In this document: positions 11,401-17,492 of the stretch, one piece after another
How positions within the stretch are numbered: position 1 is the first letter of the stretch
Layout: each line of letters begins with the position of its first letter
Origin: a virus
IMG/VR virus record: IMGVR_UViG_3300020459_000051
Span: 1 to 27,570 of that record
Reading direction: 5' to 3' (one strand)
DNA length: 27,570 bases
Made by a program: the position numbers and the translations under genes
The notes under the pieces: generated by a model
Seen by the model: the letters and a program-made list of their open reading frames with translations, nothing else
Database searches by the model: none
What the model was told of the DNA's origin: nothing

Positions 11401-14400
11401 GTAGTGTCAAATCTATAGTACGTGTTTCATGTGGAACTACATCTGCTATTCACCAAGTTATCCTAGTACAGGATAAAAATAATGATGCCATAACCGTTCA
11501 ATATCCACATGTTTCTGTTGGAACTGATAGTGGTATTGGAACATTTGGTTCAAATACTGCTGGATCAAATGTTGAGTTTTTATTCTACCCAGATCAAGCA
11601 TTTATTGATACTGAAGAGTTGATTGAAGTTCAATCTTACAATGAAGTATTCAGTACTTTAAATGATTTTGAAAATGAACCAGATATTTTAGAATATGGTC
11701 CAATATCCAGTGATTTAATATTAGCATCATATGATGGTCCTAATGGTAGTAGAGGAAATAAAGTTAATTTTGATCTTAAATTTGAAGGGACTCCAATTTA
11801 CTTCAAGAGATTCAATCCAAGTGATTCAGATGTTGTTGCTACAACTGTTGGTGGAGGAACCACATTAACAATACCAAATCATTTCTTTAATGACAATGAG
11901 CAGATAACATATGAGGCTTCTTCTACTTTTATAGGTGTTGCTCCAGTTTCGATAGGAATTGCTGCTACTATGGACAATGGTGGTTTTGTTCAGACAACAA
12001 TGCCATCTACAGTATTTGTTAAAGCATTGGATCCTGATAAGATTCAATTGTTTAGTAGAAAAGAGTATCTTACTGATGATGATGCTCTCCCAATAAGATT
12101 TACCAACTCTGGTCAAGGTAATGCTCATAAACTTTCAATGACCAATAAGTTAAGTAAGACTGTTATTGGACTTGATGGCATAATTCAACAACCAGTTACT
12201 TATACTAGAATTAATCATAATCTTCCTGCAACTTTGGGAATAGGTGTTTCTCAGTTTGCTTTAAGTGGTATAAGTTCTGTTCAACCAAGAGATATATTAA
12301 AAATTAATGATGAATACATGAAGGTTGAGCAAGTAGGATTTGCTACTAATCTACTACAATCAGCAACAATCAATTCAGTTGACGGAACAATTCCTGTTGT
12401 TAAAGTTGAAAGAGGATCACTTGGAGTATCTGAAACAACTCATATTGCTAATAGTAATGTTGGAATCTTTAGAGGTTCTTTCAATGTTGTGGACAGTACA
12501 GTATGGTTCTTAGAGGCTCCAAAGGGAAATACTAGAACTAGAAGAAGTTTAACCAATCTACCTTATGTTAAAGCAGAATTTAGTGGTAGAACCTTCTTAA
12601 GATCTAATTATGATACAAATATGATATTTGATGATCTTTCTGATTCATTTACTGGAATAGGAAGGACATATACTTTAACTGTTGGTGGTGCTAATACTTC
12701 TACTGGTGTTGGTGTAGGAAATGGTATTTTGTTTGTTAATGGAGTATTCCAGACACCATTAACTCTTAATAACTTAGGAAATAATTATGAAATCGTAACT
12801 GACACTACTGCTGGAATATCAAGTGTTGTATTTACTGGTATTAGTTCTGAAAATGGACAAAAGATACAATCAGAATTTGATATAAACCAGAATCAAATTC
12901 CTAGAGGTGGATTAATAGTTTCTATGGGATCAACAGTTGGTCGTGGATATGCTCCTTTAGTTGGTGCTAGAGTTCATCCTAAGTTGGTTAACGGCACTAT
13001 TGGTAGTATTGTTGGTGTTGGAACATCAGTTGGACCTGTTGGTGGTGGTATTCAAACTGCTCATTATGATCATAGATCTGGAATTATGACAGTGACCACT
13101 AATACTGGTCATGGATTTGCTTTAGGAACTCCAGAATCAGTTAAAGTTGAAAATATGTGGATGGATTGTGAGGTACAACATGCTGGAGTAACCACTAATG
13201 TATTCCAAGATACTGATAGACCTTTACAACTAGTTGGAGTTGCCTCTGAGAGAACCTTTGAAGTATTTGCTGGTATTTGTACTATTCCTCACAATTACTT
13301 CAAGAATGGTGAAGTTTGGGCATATCATGACGAATTAACATTTGGTTCTGGATATCGTGAACCAGTTTCTATCGGTGTTACTGATATTAATTATCTTCAT
13401 AAGTTTGTAAGTTCTACTACAAATTCTATTACAGCATATACTGGATCATTTATGGGTGAATCATTCACTCCAACCAAAGCAGATTATAATTCTGTTACTG
13501 GTAATTTATTATTAACAGTTGATGGAATTCATACTATACCTTCACCTGCTAATTACACAGTTAATTTTGCTCAGTATGATTCAATTGCTGGCATCATGAC
13601 AGTTAGTGCTGGTACAAAATATGATGTTAGTGATGCTACTTATAATCCAACTACAGGTGACATGGTATTGAAGGTTGGTAAGCATTCATTAACTACTAGT
13701 GATAAAGTTAAAATTGCTCCAAATTCAATAACCTTTAGTTGTGGATTTGGTGGTGCTACTGGTACGGCTGCTCAAAAATCATATCCAAGATCATCTGGAA
13801 CAGGTAATCCTGCTGGTGGTGCTGATCCAGCATACGATACCTTTATAGCAATCACTGCTGTGGATACTGATGCTGGTACAATTACAGTAAATGTATTATC
13901 AACAACTCCTTCTACGAATACAGATGATCATACATTTGTAAGTGCTCTTGCTGGTGCTGTATTTGTTCCTCACAAGTTTACTAATAATGAACAGGTTAAA
14001 TTTGATGAAAGTTCAATCACATTTACCTGTGCTATGGATAATAATACTACAGATCATCCTTATCCAAGACCAACTGATCCCTCAAATAATAAGTGGTTGC
14101 TTGTATCCAGCGCAACGGATACTGAATTTGAGACAAATGTCGGAACAAGTCCAATTGTTCCATATACACCAACAACAGGATCTTCATATGATCCTTCTAC
14201 AGGACTAATGGTTCTTGAAATAGGAGCACATAGTATAAAATCAGGGACAAGTGTTAAATTAGAAGAAGAATCCATTAAGTTTAGTTGTGGATATAATGGT
14301 GCTACTGGTACGGCTGCTCAAAAATCATATCCAAGATCTAATGGAAACGACCCATATTACAATACGGCAATTACTGTTCAGGCAGTTACTGAAACTACAA

Positions 14401-17400
14401 TAACATTACAAGTATTAACTAGCATACCTTCCACAAATACAGATCCTCATACATTTGTAAGTGCTACTGCTGGTGCTGTTAAGGTTGGAGGATTCTATGA
14501 ACACACCTTTAAGAGTTCTACTGATAATGGAGTGTTGGGAACCAAATCATTGAAGATCGCACAGGGTGGATTAATCTTTAGATGTTCTAAAGATGCTGAT
14601 ATGAGTTTACATCCTTATCCAAGAACGACTGATCCAGCATATGATACTTATCTTCCAATAACATCAGTATCACCAAACACATTCATGACTAATGTTGGTC
14701 CTGGTGGTGGTGCTGGTACTGGTGCTGTAGTAACTGCTAATGTTGCCTATAATGATCATAAGTTTGTTAGTGCTTCTTCCCCAATTTCATCAAGTCTTGG
14801 TGGAACATTAGTTATAAATGATGCGAAATATGATCCTGCTAGTGGTATTATGACAGTTACCACAAGTTCTAGTCATTCATTCACATCAATGGATACTCAG
14901 ACAGTAACGAATGCTGTATATAATCCAAATGTTGGAATTGTTACTATAACAACAGCAACACAACACGGATACTTAAATGGTGATTATGTTAAAATTGAAG
15001 AAAACTCATTAATATTCAACTGCTCAAAAGACAATTATTTAAGTGAGCATCCATATCCAAGAAAGGGTGATCCAATTAATAACAAGTGGGTACAAATTTC
15101 AAATAAAACTGATTTCAAATTTGAAATTCAATGTCTAACAAATATACCATCCACAAACACAGCATCACATAATTTCCTACGTGCTAAGGATAATCAATTA
15201 AGAAAGGCAAATGGGCATGTTCAATTCGTTGATGACACTCTAGTGTTTACATGCAATCAGGATCGTCATGCAACAACACACACATATCCAAGATCAACTG
15301 ATCCAATTAGTGGAAGACCTGTAGGTGTTGAAGCGACTCCATCTTCCACAGAATTTACAATAAATGTTGGAAAATCACCAGCAGGAACTGGTGGATCTTT
15401 ACAATTTAATATTCTAAATGCTGGATCTGGTTATGTTAACCCAGAAATTATTGTTCCTCAACCAGTTTATGAAAATATGCCAGTTGTTGGTGTTTCTAGG
15501 TTGGGTGTAGGTAAAACTACAGAGACTGGAGTTAATTTACTATTGGATTTAAAGGTAGGTGCTGCGAAAACTACTGTAGGTATAGGATCTACATTGTTTG
15601 AGATATCAGAATTTGATGTGGCAAGATCTGGACATTCATTTAATATTGGCGATGTATTTAAACCAGTTGGTTTAGTACCTGCACTTGGTTTACAGGAACC
15701 ACTTCAAGAATTTGAATTAAATGTTGTTGAAGTGTTTAATGATTATTTCTCAGCATGGCAGTTTGGTGAAATTGATTTCATTGATGATATCAAATTGATG
15801 CAAAATGGCAGTAGAAGAAGATTCCCATTATTCTTTAATGGACAACTACTAAGTTTTGAAACTGATAAAAATGAAGCATTATCAGAATCTATCGATTTGA
15901 ATGCTGTTCTTCTTATATTTGTAAATGGCGTATTACAAACACCTGGTATTGCTTATCAGTTTGAAGGTGGAACAACATTTACATTCACTGAAGCACCTGA
16001 TAGTGGAGATAAAGTGGATGTGTTCTTCTATCTTGGACAAAGAGGAGTTGATGTTGAACTTGTTGATATTCAAGAAACAGTTAGACCAGGTGATCAAGTT
16101 AGATTACATGGACATCCTAGTTTAGGCGCAGTAACTTTCCCTCAAGATAGAGATAGGGTTGTTAAAGAGATATTGACATCTAATTTAATTGAAACGGACA
16201 TCTATTCAGGAAAGGGTATTGATGAATTTAATGATAGACCACTTGAGTGGATAAAGCAAAAAACAGATTTAAGTATTCAAGGTACATTAGTTGTTAAATC
16301 TAGAGAATCAATCGAACCTCAGATATATCCTACAGCAAAAATTATTGCTGATGTAAAACCAGAAACAGGTACTCAACAATCTGGTGGAATATTTGTAGAT
16401 GATGCTGAAGTATTCTTCTATGAAGAAGGTCCAATAAGACTTGATCCTGAAGATAGGTATTCTGTTAATATTGCTGCTGTTGATGCTCTAATGTTACCTG
16501 GATCTACTAAATCTGATGGAACTGAAGTAAAAACACCTGCAGGAGCAACAGCAACTATAGCATTAAACAGTTTAGCATCTATTGGCAACACTTCACAGTA
16601 TAAGTTAGATTCAATATCAGTTACTGATGGTGGATCTGGATATACAGTTGCTCCTACTGTTAAACTTCCAGACCCAGATGGGTTATTTACTGGTGGAGCA
16701 AATAATGTATGGGCAGGTACTGGAGTAACTGCTACTGCTACAGCAAATATTGTTGATGGGTCAGTTATTAGTATTGATATTACAAATCCTGGTTTTGGGT
16801 ATAGTGGAATATCAAGTCATCATGCAAGTTGGCCAATACAACCTCAAATAATTATTGAGAGTCCACAATATGAAACCGAGAAGATAACTTCTATTAGTAA
16901 TGTTCAAGGATTTGCTGGAATTATTACTGGTATAAGCACATCTGCTGGTACAAACAATCATCCTCTTGCTATTAAATTCTTCTTCCAAGCAATTGGAAAT
17001 TATACGGTTAGTGATTTGTTAGTTGGTTATCCTATTATGATCAAGGATACTAAGATTGGTGATGGTATTATTTCTGTTGATAGTCACGATACCTCTATAG
17101 TTGGTATTGGTACATCATTTGCTGATAACATCTACAAGGTACATGATATATCAAGTTCAGGTAGAACGGGTGAAATAACATGTAATATACTCAGCACAAC
17201 TAATCATGTTGGATTAGCTTCAACTGGTGGATTTGACCAAACTAATACTGGAATAACAACTAGTTTAGGTAGATTATCATGGGGTCGCCTATATAATGCT
17301 ACTAGAGATTCAAATCCACTCTCTATTGGAGTAACTGGTTATACAGTTGATGTTGGATTATCATCATTCCCAACAATTCAAAGAAAGAATTATACTGATT

Positions 17401-17453
17401 CTTCGCTTAAGGGATTGAGGAATACTGGAGCAATCAGATTACAAGTATTATAA
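2457..17453 (+). CDS. giant gp7-like baseplate wedge protein with YHYH domain and β-repeats
   Basis: A single uninterrupted frame of 4998 codons, well over half a megadalton, between gp6 and gp8, exactly the T4 gene 7 position. Residues ~195-330 resemble T4 gp7: SFYQSKGISESVKILFKVLY (about 205-224) followed by GAEY (~242) and LVGQTI (263-268), against STKGIEASYKFLFKVLY, GTEY and LVGQTI recalled in gp7. In T4, gp7 joins gp6 and gp8/gp10. After this come two GFPS...I-D-x-I-I-T-Y modules (~70-120, ~330-370), five HGFxxGDxVxY-type modules, about eleven GxGY strand repeats, a YHYH domain (~1235-1420), a FxC...HPYPR repeat block (~3757-4308), and a VNGVLQTPG module (~4485). Many VG[IL]GTT hexapeptides are scattered throughout. 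No signal peptide or membrane span is seen. Naming it gp7 rests on the N-terminal part and gene order; the remaining ~4,650 residues are phage-specific, probably peripheral baseplate or adhesive structure. Confidence 0.85.
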   Translation: MSIEFDKKVQVNKILESQLPEFVVADFPLAVDFLKTYYHSQEYQGSAGDLIDNFDRYIKVDNLVPEVITGSVTLIDAIDTSSTTITVDSTKGFPSEYGLLKIDDEIITYTSKTTTSFQGCIRGFSGITNYSLGIESSIENVNRQNLEFKDTDAASHISGTKITNLSVLFLQEFYRKLKKTFLPGLEDNEFAAGVDVGNFIKTARSFYQSKGISESVKILFKVLYGKDAKVLDLEERLIKPSGAEYIRREVIIAERISGNPSNLVGQTITKSTDAQTSGSVSEVEILTRDRKEYYKISLFVGFSDRDLIEGTFTIPGKSKVLEYVSAQSEIISVDSTIGFPASGDFVVDGNIITYSSKSINQFFGCSGVNKNIEVASDLRSIETIFGYENGDINKKSELRITGVLSEFVPDGDISLISEGQEIYVRNLGEYITNPIEVDKSFKQIFANSWIYNTSSRYQINGFINAGDTTFELASEIDKSSLKEGDNFVILRRNTQTEVGGGQIIQIDLPNLIQTNRIWLDETLDPNPNAYYDVRRVINKASAKNTGIGITYGNNKVLSDILNVYTDDSDYGYVASNSLPSFEIDAESIVNTISAGEEPFLTSPAKTDPLTNYPIDFLEFTFPTEVKFNSGDAVVYRAGTGTTEPTLLTGTGTTIGLENNGVYYAGVGTDRRKVKLYQSISAIDFGSPIGFNSTPGNGVSHNLHPVSTDNKKIRDNRTLRKFNLSQNLNVSTNEQRPVNDIGLLVNGVQIRSCISDDIINYGPIESIDVFNSGTGYDIVNPPRFVIENPTGVGTDLTAQYNTTVLGAATTALCEPILSGSVDEIIVDEQNFDIDRVTSVSLTGGNGSGCLLEPIVGPRFREVQFDSRDIFFSGGLDIQEETITFKGIHNFVDGQLIYYNSNGHDPIGITAFKEASTTVTEYLTNGAPYYVKVLNPSRIRLFKRPDDALHGVAGINTIGFSTATSAAGIHKFRTTSKNTLRSVKVLSSGSDYQYRRLPVQPSGISTSYDSIIFKDHGFRNNDVIEYTTMVGLGVDSPTTIEGLDTARSYRVVKVDDDSFKLTDAGIGGTITSDYSRRKYVNLKSVGTGYQVFKYPDIKVTVEATSDSNIAADFTNLITPIVTGKIVGSYVYEQGSHYGSRVVNHKLKSNIIIQNGQDAEVKTFVENGLIQDVFVLNRGSQYYSLPELQISGPTGSGAQLKPIINADGQLIDVVVINTGIGYSDTSTNIFVNSRGHNGLLDARVRELSIDRVNHENTVGNYHLSPDPTSWQYDEDNKKRLSDFPDTVTYNITAYSKQLAEEFDDVGVDVAAGIGTHSPIIGWAYDGCPIYGPYGYSDPDDIGEVKRLISGYTKDINWFDRPDVPSGFFVNDWKYNAHGDLDNHNGRFCKTPEFPNGIYAYFATIASDNITPIFPYFIGKTYRLPLIQDNISLDQTFDFNNSNLSRNTFPYKVNDRFADNDFLIESNEIVKQKSVVESVTKGVVDSFQVLDGGTGYKVGDFTTFDNTGTNGTGARGMVDEIVGIGVSNISTELTKFENAVLVWENENQINAHFLPSLPLNDEDTVLVSGLSTSNYKLNNSFKIGISTNVIGLGKTMTTNNNSAGIVEDIYVNEIPNTVSIGGSLQVGSEILKVLNLYSLEKIIRVRRYGTGIGHTYGSNIDVINNRISIPVKTNYFESKVNKIEYFNPNNSVGLGTTSGSTLNYNYGEINLQVPVPPQSIYVPNHPFITGQKVKLRKPLAQASFLVGRDDDASNQFYIPNQSSGISDVYVVNKGTDYIGLATNAGAAKTESGLYFFGNGSNDFEYTLESDYDQLTGHISRLVSTVTTEVGLANTTTHGLKNKDLISLNVVPNVVVGLGSTAPVSVSYNKEHDKLLINSVIFEASDVNPLNNLITINDHGYKTGDKLFYDGDVVATGLQTGGYFVHQVDSSTFNLCETYKDAVSIPPSIVNITNSGGNRQEVSLINPQITVVKNSDLTFGLSTSSLLGFEFKLFYDKEFKNEFTNAGAAGTTFNVSGLGTVGLGTTGGQLFDFGGNIVGAAVSIGFSTSLPSVMYYTLEKGGYISTSDTSVLNYNQIKFVDSSYSGEYKVFDITDETFKISPRAVPEVLYYEKNQCDTIEYSSKSTTVVGPIKNVKLISEGFSYKSVPGFTSVTSLKGENANIVALSTSIGKINQIRIIDFGFEYSSDKTLRPEAFIPPVVRIDDLDVIETIEVTDGGLDYLSAPDLILYNPESNEVVDRTSLTANVPYQSVTGVNVIAPIKGLDSVSHNVIAINNSNGIGIVSMTTNGTVARCVMETPINGYNEAPFAANDEIFVEGIQLFGESGIGTQQSSVSGVTIDPNWTGYNSKDYKYQFFKVKSYTSSNPDILEFDLIGVSTNPGIAKTYQSGYANIINKSKYPVFAPLQKRSRFALNERLLVKQGLDFVEKDIFIVESREDFVKIDGLDTLKIGDRITGESSGTVASVTGFNNNNAKFKVDYSNRQDYGWLDNTGKLSEDFQVIPNNDYFQNLSYSIKSEKTWDEFVDPVNRLVHPSGLKNFSDTIIENKVDTRVGIGTTQPVASSIVLDITAERRVDTINYFDLANDYDVRDETNSKFVNFRNKRLTDYTKCRTNRVIIHDDISGRFSSKGTTDLFTEIEEINTNYAKYLVQIIDPDTFDTQITDLVVLTTTDDAFILEKTTDFTNIKLGDFGADVDTFNRKTLTFTPTEKFEKDHDLKVLKTSFGSDLVSSGSKQFGSVDLIGKNVDVAIGRTTFTGSISGTTLTSDDFDLTTVVKVGIGTTLSGPGIEDGTEIVSIDSTHTATLSKSQIVSTTDKLGFIDYAIGRRAIPLGVTTTTIAEFSHTDFNAFYANSIIKDKVTGELDYNELIINFDGESTYISEVYGDVLNVSFSSSDISKVGILTTKVESGVISFDCINDRNSALVVSTNIVGLGTTTAGIGTYRFNVSGQPDGAERTVRYESSYSADKGSSGSIQPMFVTKPLIIENDSSVKSIVRVSCGTTSAIHQVILVQDKNNDAITVQYPHVSVGTDSGIGTFGSNTAGSNVEFLFYPDQAFIDTEELIEVQSYNEVFSTLNDFENEPDILEYGPISSDLILASYDGPNGSRGNKVNFDLKFEGTPIYFKRFNPSDSDVVATTVGGGTTLTIPNHFFNDNEQITYEASSTFIGVAPVSIGIAATMDNGGFVQTTMPSTVFVKALDPDKIQLFSRKEYLTDDDALPIRFTNSGQGNAHKLSMTNKLSKTVIGLDGIIQQPVTYTRINHNLPATLGIGVSQFALSGISSVQPRDILKINDEYMKVEQVGFATNLLQSATINSVDGTIPVVKVERGSLGVSETTHIANSNVGIFRGSFNVVDSTVWFLEAPKGNTRTRRSLTNLPYVKAEFSGRTFLRSNYDTNMIFDDLSDSFTGIGRTYTLTVGGANTSTGVGVGNGILFVNGVFQTPLTLNNLGNNYEIVTDTTAGISSVVFTGISSENGQKIQSEFDINQNQIPRGGLIVSMGSTVGRGYAPLVGARVHPKLVNGTIGSIVGVGTSVGPVGGGIQTAHYDHRSGIMTVTTNTGHGFALGTPESVKVENMWMDCEVQHAGVTTNVFQDTDRPLQLVGVASERTFEVFAGICTIPHNYFKNGEVWAYHDELTFGSGYREPVSIGVTDINYLHKFVSSTTNSITAYTGSFMGESFTPTKADYNSVTGNLLLTVDGIHTIPSPANYTVNFAQYDSIAGIMTVSAGTKYDVSDATYNPTTGDMVLKVGKHSLTTSDKVKIAPNSITFSCGFGGATGTAAQKSYPRSSGTGNPAGGADPAYDTFIAITAVDTDAGTITVNVLSTTPSTNTDDHTFVSALAGAVFVPHKFTNNEQVKFDESSITFTCAMDNNTTDHPYPRPTDPSNNKWLLVSSATDTEFETNVGTSPIVPYTPTTGSSYDPSTGLMVLEIGAHSIKSGTSVKLEEESIKFSCGYNGATGTAAQKSYPRSNGNDPYYNTAITVQAVTETTITLQVLTSIPSTNTDPHTFVSATAGAVKVGGFYEHTFKSSTDNGVLGTKSLKIAQGGLIFRCSKDADMSLHPYPRTTDPAYDTYLPITSVSPNTFMTNVGPGGGAGTGAVVTANVAYNDHKFVSASSPISSSLGGTLVINDAKYDPASGIMTVTTSSSHSFTSMDTQTVTNAVYNPNVGIVTITTATQHGYLNGDYVKIEENSLIFNCSKDNYLSEHPYPRKGDPINNKWVQISNKTDFKFEIQCLTNIPSTNTASHNFLRAKDNQLRKANGHVQFVDDTLVFTCNQDRHATTHTYPRSTDPISGRPVGVEATPSSTEFTINVGKSPAGTGGSLQFNILNAGSGYVNPEIIVPQPVYENMPVVGVSRLGVGKTTETGVNLLLDLKVGAAKTTVGIGSTLFEISEFDVARSGHSFNIGDVFKPVGLVPALGLQEPLQEFELNVVEVFNDYFSAWQFGEIDFIDDIKLMQNGSRRRFPLFFNGQLLSFETDKNEALSESIDLNAVLLIFVNGVLQTPGIAYQFEGGTTFTFTEAPDSGDKVDVFFYLGQRGVDVELVDIQETVRPGDQVRLHGHPSLGAVTFPQDRDRVVKEILTSNLIETDIYSGKGIDEFNDRPLEWIKQKTDLSIQGTLVVKSRESIEPQIYPTAKIIADVKPETGTQQSGGIFVDDAEVFFYEEGPIRLDPEDRYSVNIAAVDALMLPGSTKSDGTEVKTPAGATATIALNSLASIGNTSQYKLDSISVTDGGSGYTVAPTVKLPDPDGLFTGGANNVWAGTGVTATATANIVDGSVISIDITNPGFGYSGISSHHASWPIQPQIIIESPQYETEKITSISNVQGFAGIITGISTSAGTNNHPLAIKFFFQAIGNYTVSDLLVGYPIMIKDTKIGDGIISVDSHDTSIVGIGTSFADNIYKVHDISSSGRTGEITCNILSTTNHVGLASTGGFDQTNTGITTSLGRLSWGRLYNATRDSNPLSIGVTGYTVDVGLSSFPTIQRKNYTDSSLKGLRNTGAIRLQVL
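2840..3450 (+). other. gp7 homology region within the giant protein
   Basis: Residues about 130-330 hold the only part I can relate to a T4 wedge protein. They comprise an FLQEFYRKLKKTFLPG segment, then FYQSKGISESVKILFKVLYG, a GAEY motif and LVGQTI. The same motifs in the same order occur in the C-terminal half of T4 gp7, from memory. It is preceded by residues 1-60 that look like the conserved start of marine phage versions (LPEFVVADFPLAVDFLKTYY). This is the likely wedge-binding anchor of the protein. Confidence 0.75.
4315..12140 (+). repeat. five dispersed HGFxxGDxVxY protein modules
   Basis: Within the giant protein a module recurs that opens with a His/Phe-xx-G-[DE]-x-[VI]-x-Y strand and continues with a G-x-YYV-x-x-[VL] strand and a xLxxxxxDA segment. 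Copies begin near 4315 (KFNSGDAVVY), 5113 (HNFVDGQLIYYN), 5494 (HGFRNNDVIEY), 8131 (HGYKTGDKLFYDG) and 11876 (NHFFNDNEQITYE). They are diverged at the DNA level and only visible in protein. Comparable modules occur in large repetitive surface and tail proteins; their fold is probably a small β-domain. Confidence 0.6.
6165..6720 (+). other. YHYH domain inside the giant protein
   Basis: Residues about 1237-1421 match the YHYH family pattern. The core GWAYDGCPIYGPYGY is at about 1318-1332. It is followed by a Gly/Asp-rich stretch with NDWKYNAHGDLDNHNGR, then FCKTPEFPNGIYAYF (about 1385-1399) and FPYFIG (about 1412-1417). The preceding segment (NHENTVGNYHLSPDPTSWQYD onward) fits the start of the domain. 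The family is of unknown function and is known from secreted proteins and phage structural proteins. Here it is embedded in a virion protein, which suggests a fixed structural or ligand-binding role. Confidence 0.75.
13064..15380 (+). repeat. block of [SL]xFxC...HPYPR and YxPxxGxMxV repeats
   Basis: Six related units share a FxC strand, a spacer, then [HK]xYPR and DPxxx. FxC positions are near 13725, 14013, 14271, 14568, 15006 and 15237. Examples are SITFTCAMDN...HPYPRPTDP, SLIFNCSKDN...HPYPRKGDP and TLVFTCNQDR...HTYPRSTDP, most followed by FxxNVGxSP or PSTNTxxHxFxSA. Interleaved are seven YDPxxGIMTVxxxxxH strands (13064, 13484, 13576, 13642, 14188, 14829, 14920). Spacing of the FxC units is about 77-146 residues. 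Every unit has one Cys, which could bind metal or pair between units; that is a guess. Confidence 0.75.
13751..14338 (+). repeat. 42-base exact direct repeat marking a recent internal duplication
   Basis: The 42 bases at 13751-13792 recur exactly at 14297-14338 (546 bases later), in frame. They encode GATGTAAQKSYPRS in both places. Further on, the PSTNT-D-HTFVSA...GAV coding stretch recurs at an offset of 519 bases (13917 and 14436). The two copies therefore differ by an in-frame length change of about 27 bases, which lies in the GTGNPAGGA region of copy one. This indicates a tandem duplication younger than the other repeats of the block. Confidence 0.85.
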
Positions 17454-17457
17454 TGAC

Positions 17458-17465
17458 TATAAATA
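17458..17465 (+). promoter_or_regulatory. T4-type late promoter upstream of gp8
   Basis: An exact TATAAATA octamer (context CTATAAATAG) begins five bases after the stop codon of the giant gene. Late transcription would start near 17471, giving a leader of about 22 bases before the gp8 ATG. It gives gp8 and the DUF4815 gene their own late transcript instead of relying on read-through of 15 kb. It overlaps the left arm of a possible 8-bp stem (17454-17461 with 17476-17483, one G-U pair). Confidence 0.8.
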
Positions 17466-17492
17466 GAAAAAAAAGTATAGTTAGCTGATAAG

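Larger units (their letters stand above)
4752..16815 (+). repeat. GxGY strand repeats across the giant protein
   Basis: About eleven copies of a hydrophobic strand plus Gly-turn, of the form V-x-V-x-[ND]-x-G-x-G/x-Y followed by xxP or xxL, are spread through the protein. Examples are VFNSGTGYDIVNPP (4755), VLNRGSQYYSLP (5970), VINTGIGYSD (6090), VLDGGTGYKVGD (6907), VNKGTDYIGL (7752), LISEGFSYKSVP (8848), VTDGGLDYLSAP (9079), ILNAGSGYVNP (15411), VTDGGSGYTVAP (16618) and ITNPGFGYSG (16776). The same element occurs in gp8 (VSAGGKGYTYG) and the DUF4815 protein (VSNAGSGYVVG). Likely a repeated β-hairpin unit. Confidence 0.6.

Noticed and set aside
11030-11410. 126-residue antisense open frame inside the giant gene
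   Set aside because: Stops are sparse on the opposite strand of repetitive coding DNA; the product shows no family features and no ribosome site or promoter.
13942-14208. 88-residue frame-shifted + strand frame in the repeat block
   Set aside because: It is a shadow of the repeated coding sequence, rich in Leu/Ile from shifted codons, wholly inside the intact giant frame.
13064-15380. CRISPR or diversity-generating element suggested by repeats
   Set aside because: The repeats are in-frame, protein-level and unevenly spaced. No reverse transcriptase, template/variable repeat pair or spacer pattern is visible.
2457-17453. Intein or split-gene assembly artefact in the giant gene
   Set aside because: The frame is continuous and β-repeat style is uniform throughout. 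I saw no endonuclease-like segment or splice-junction motif.
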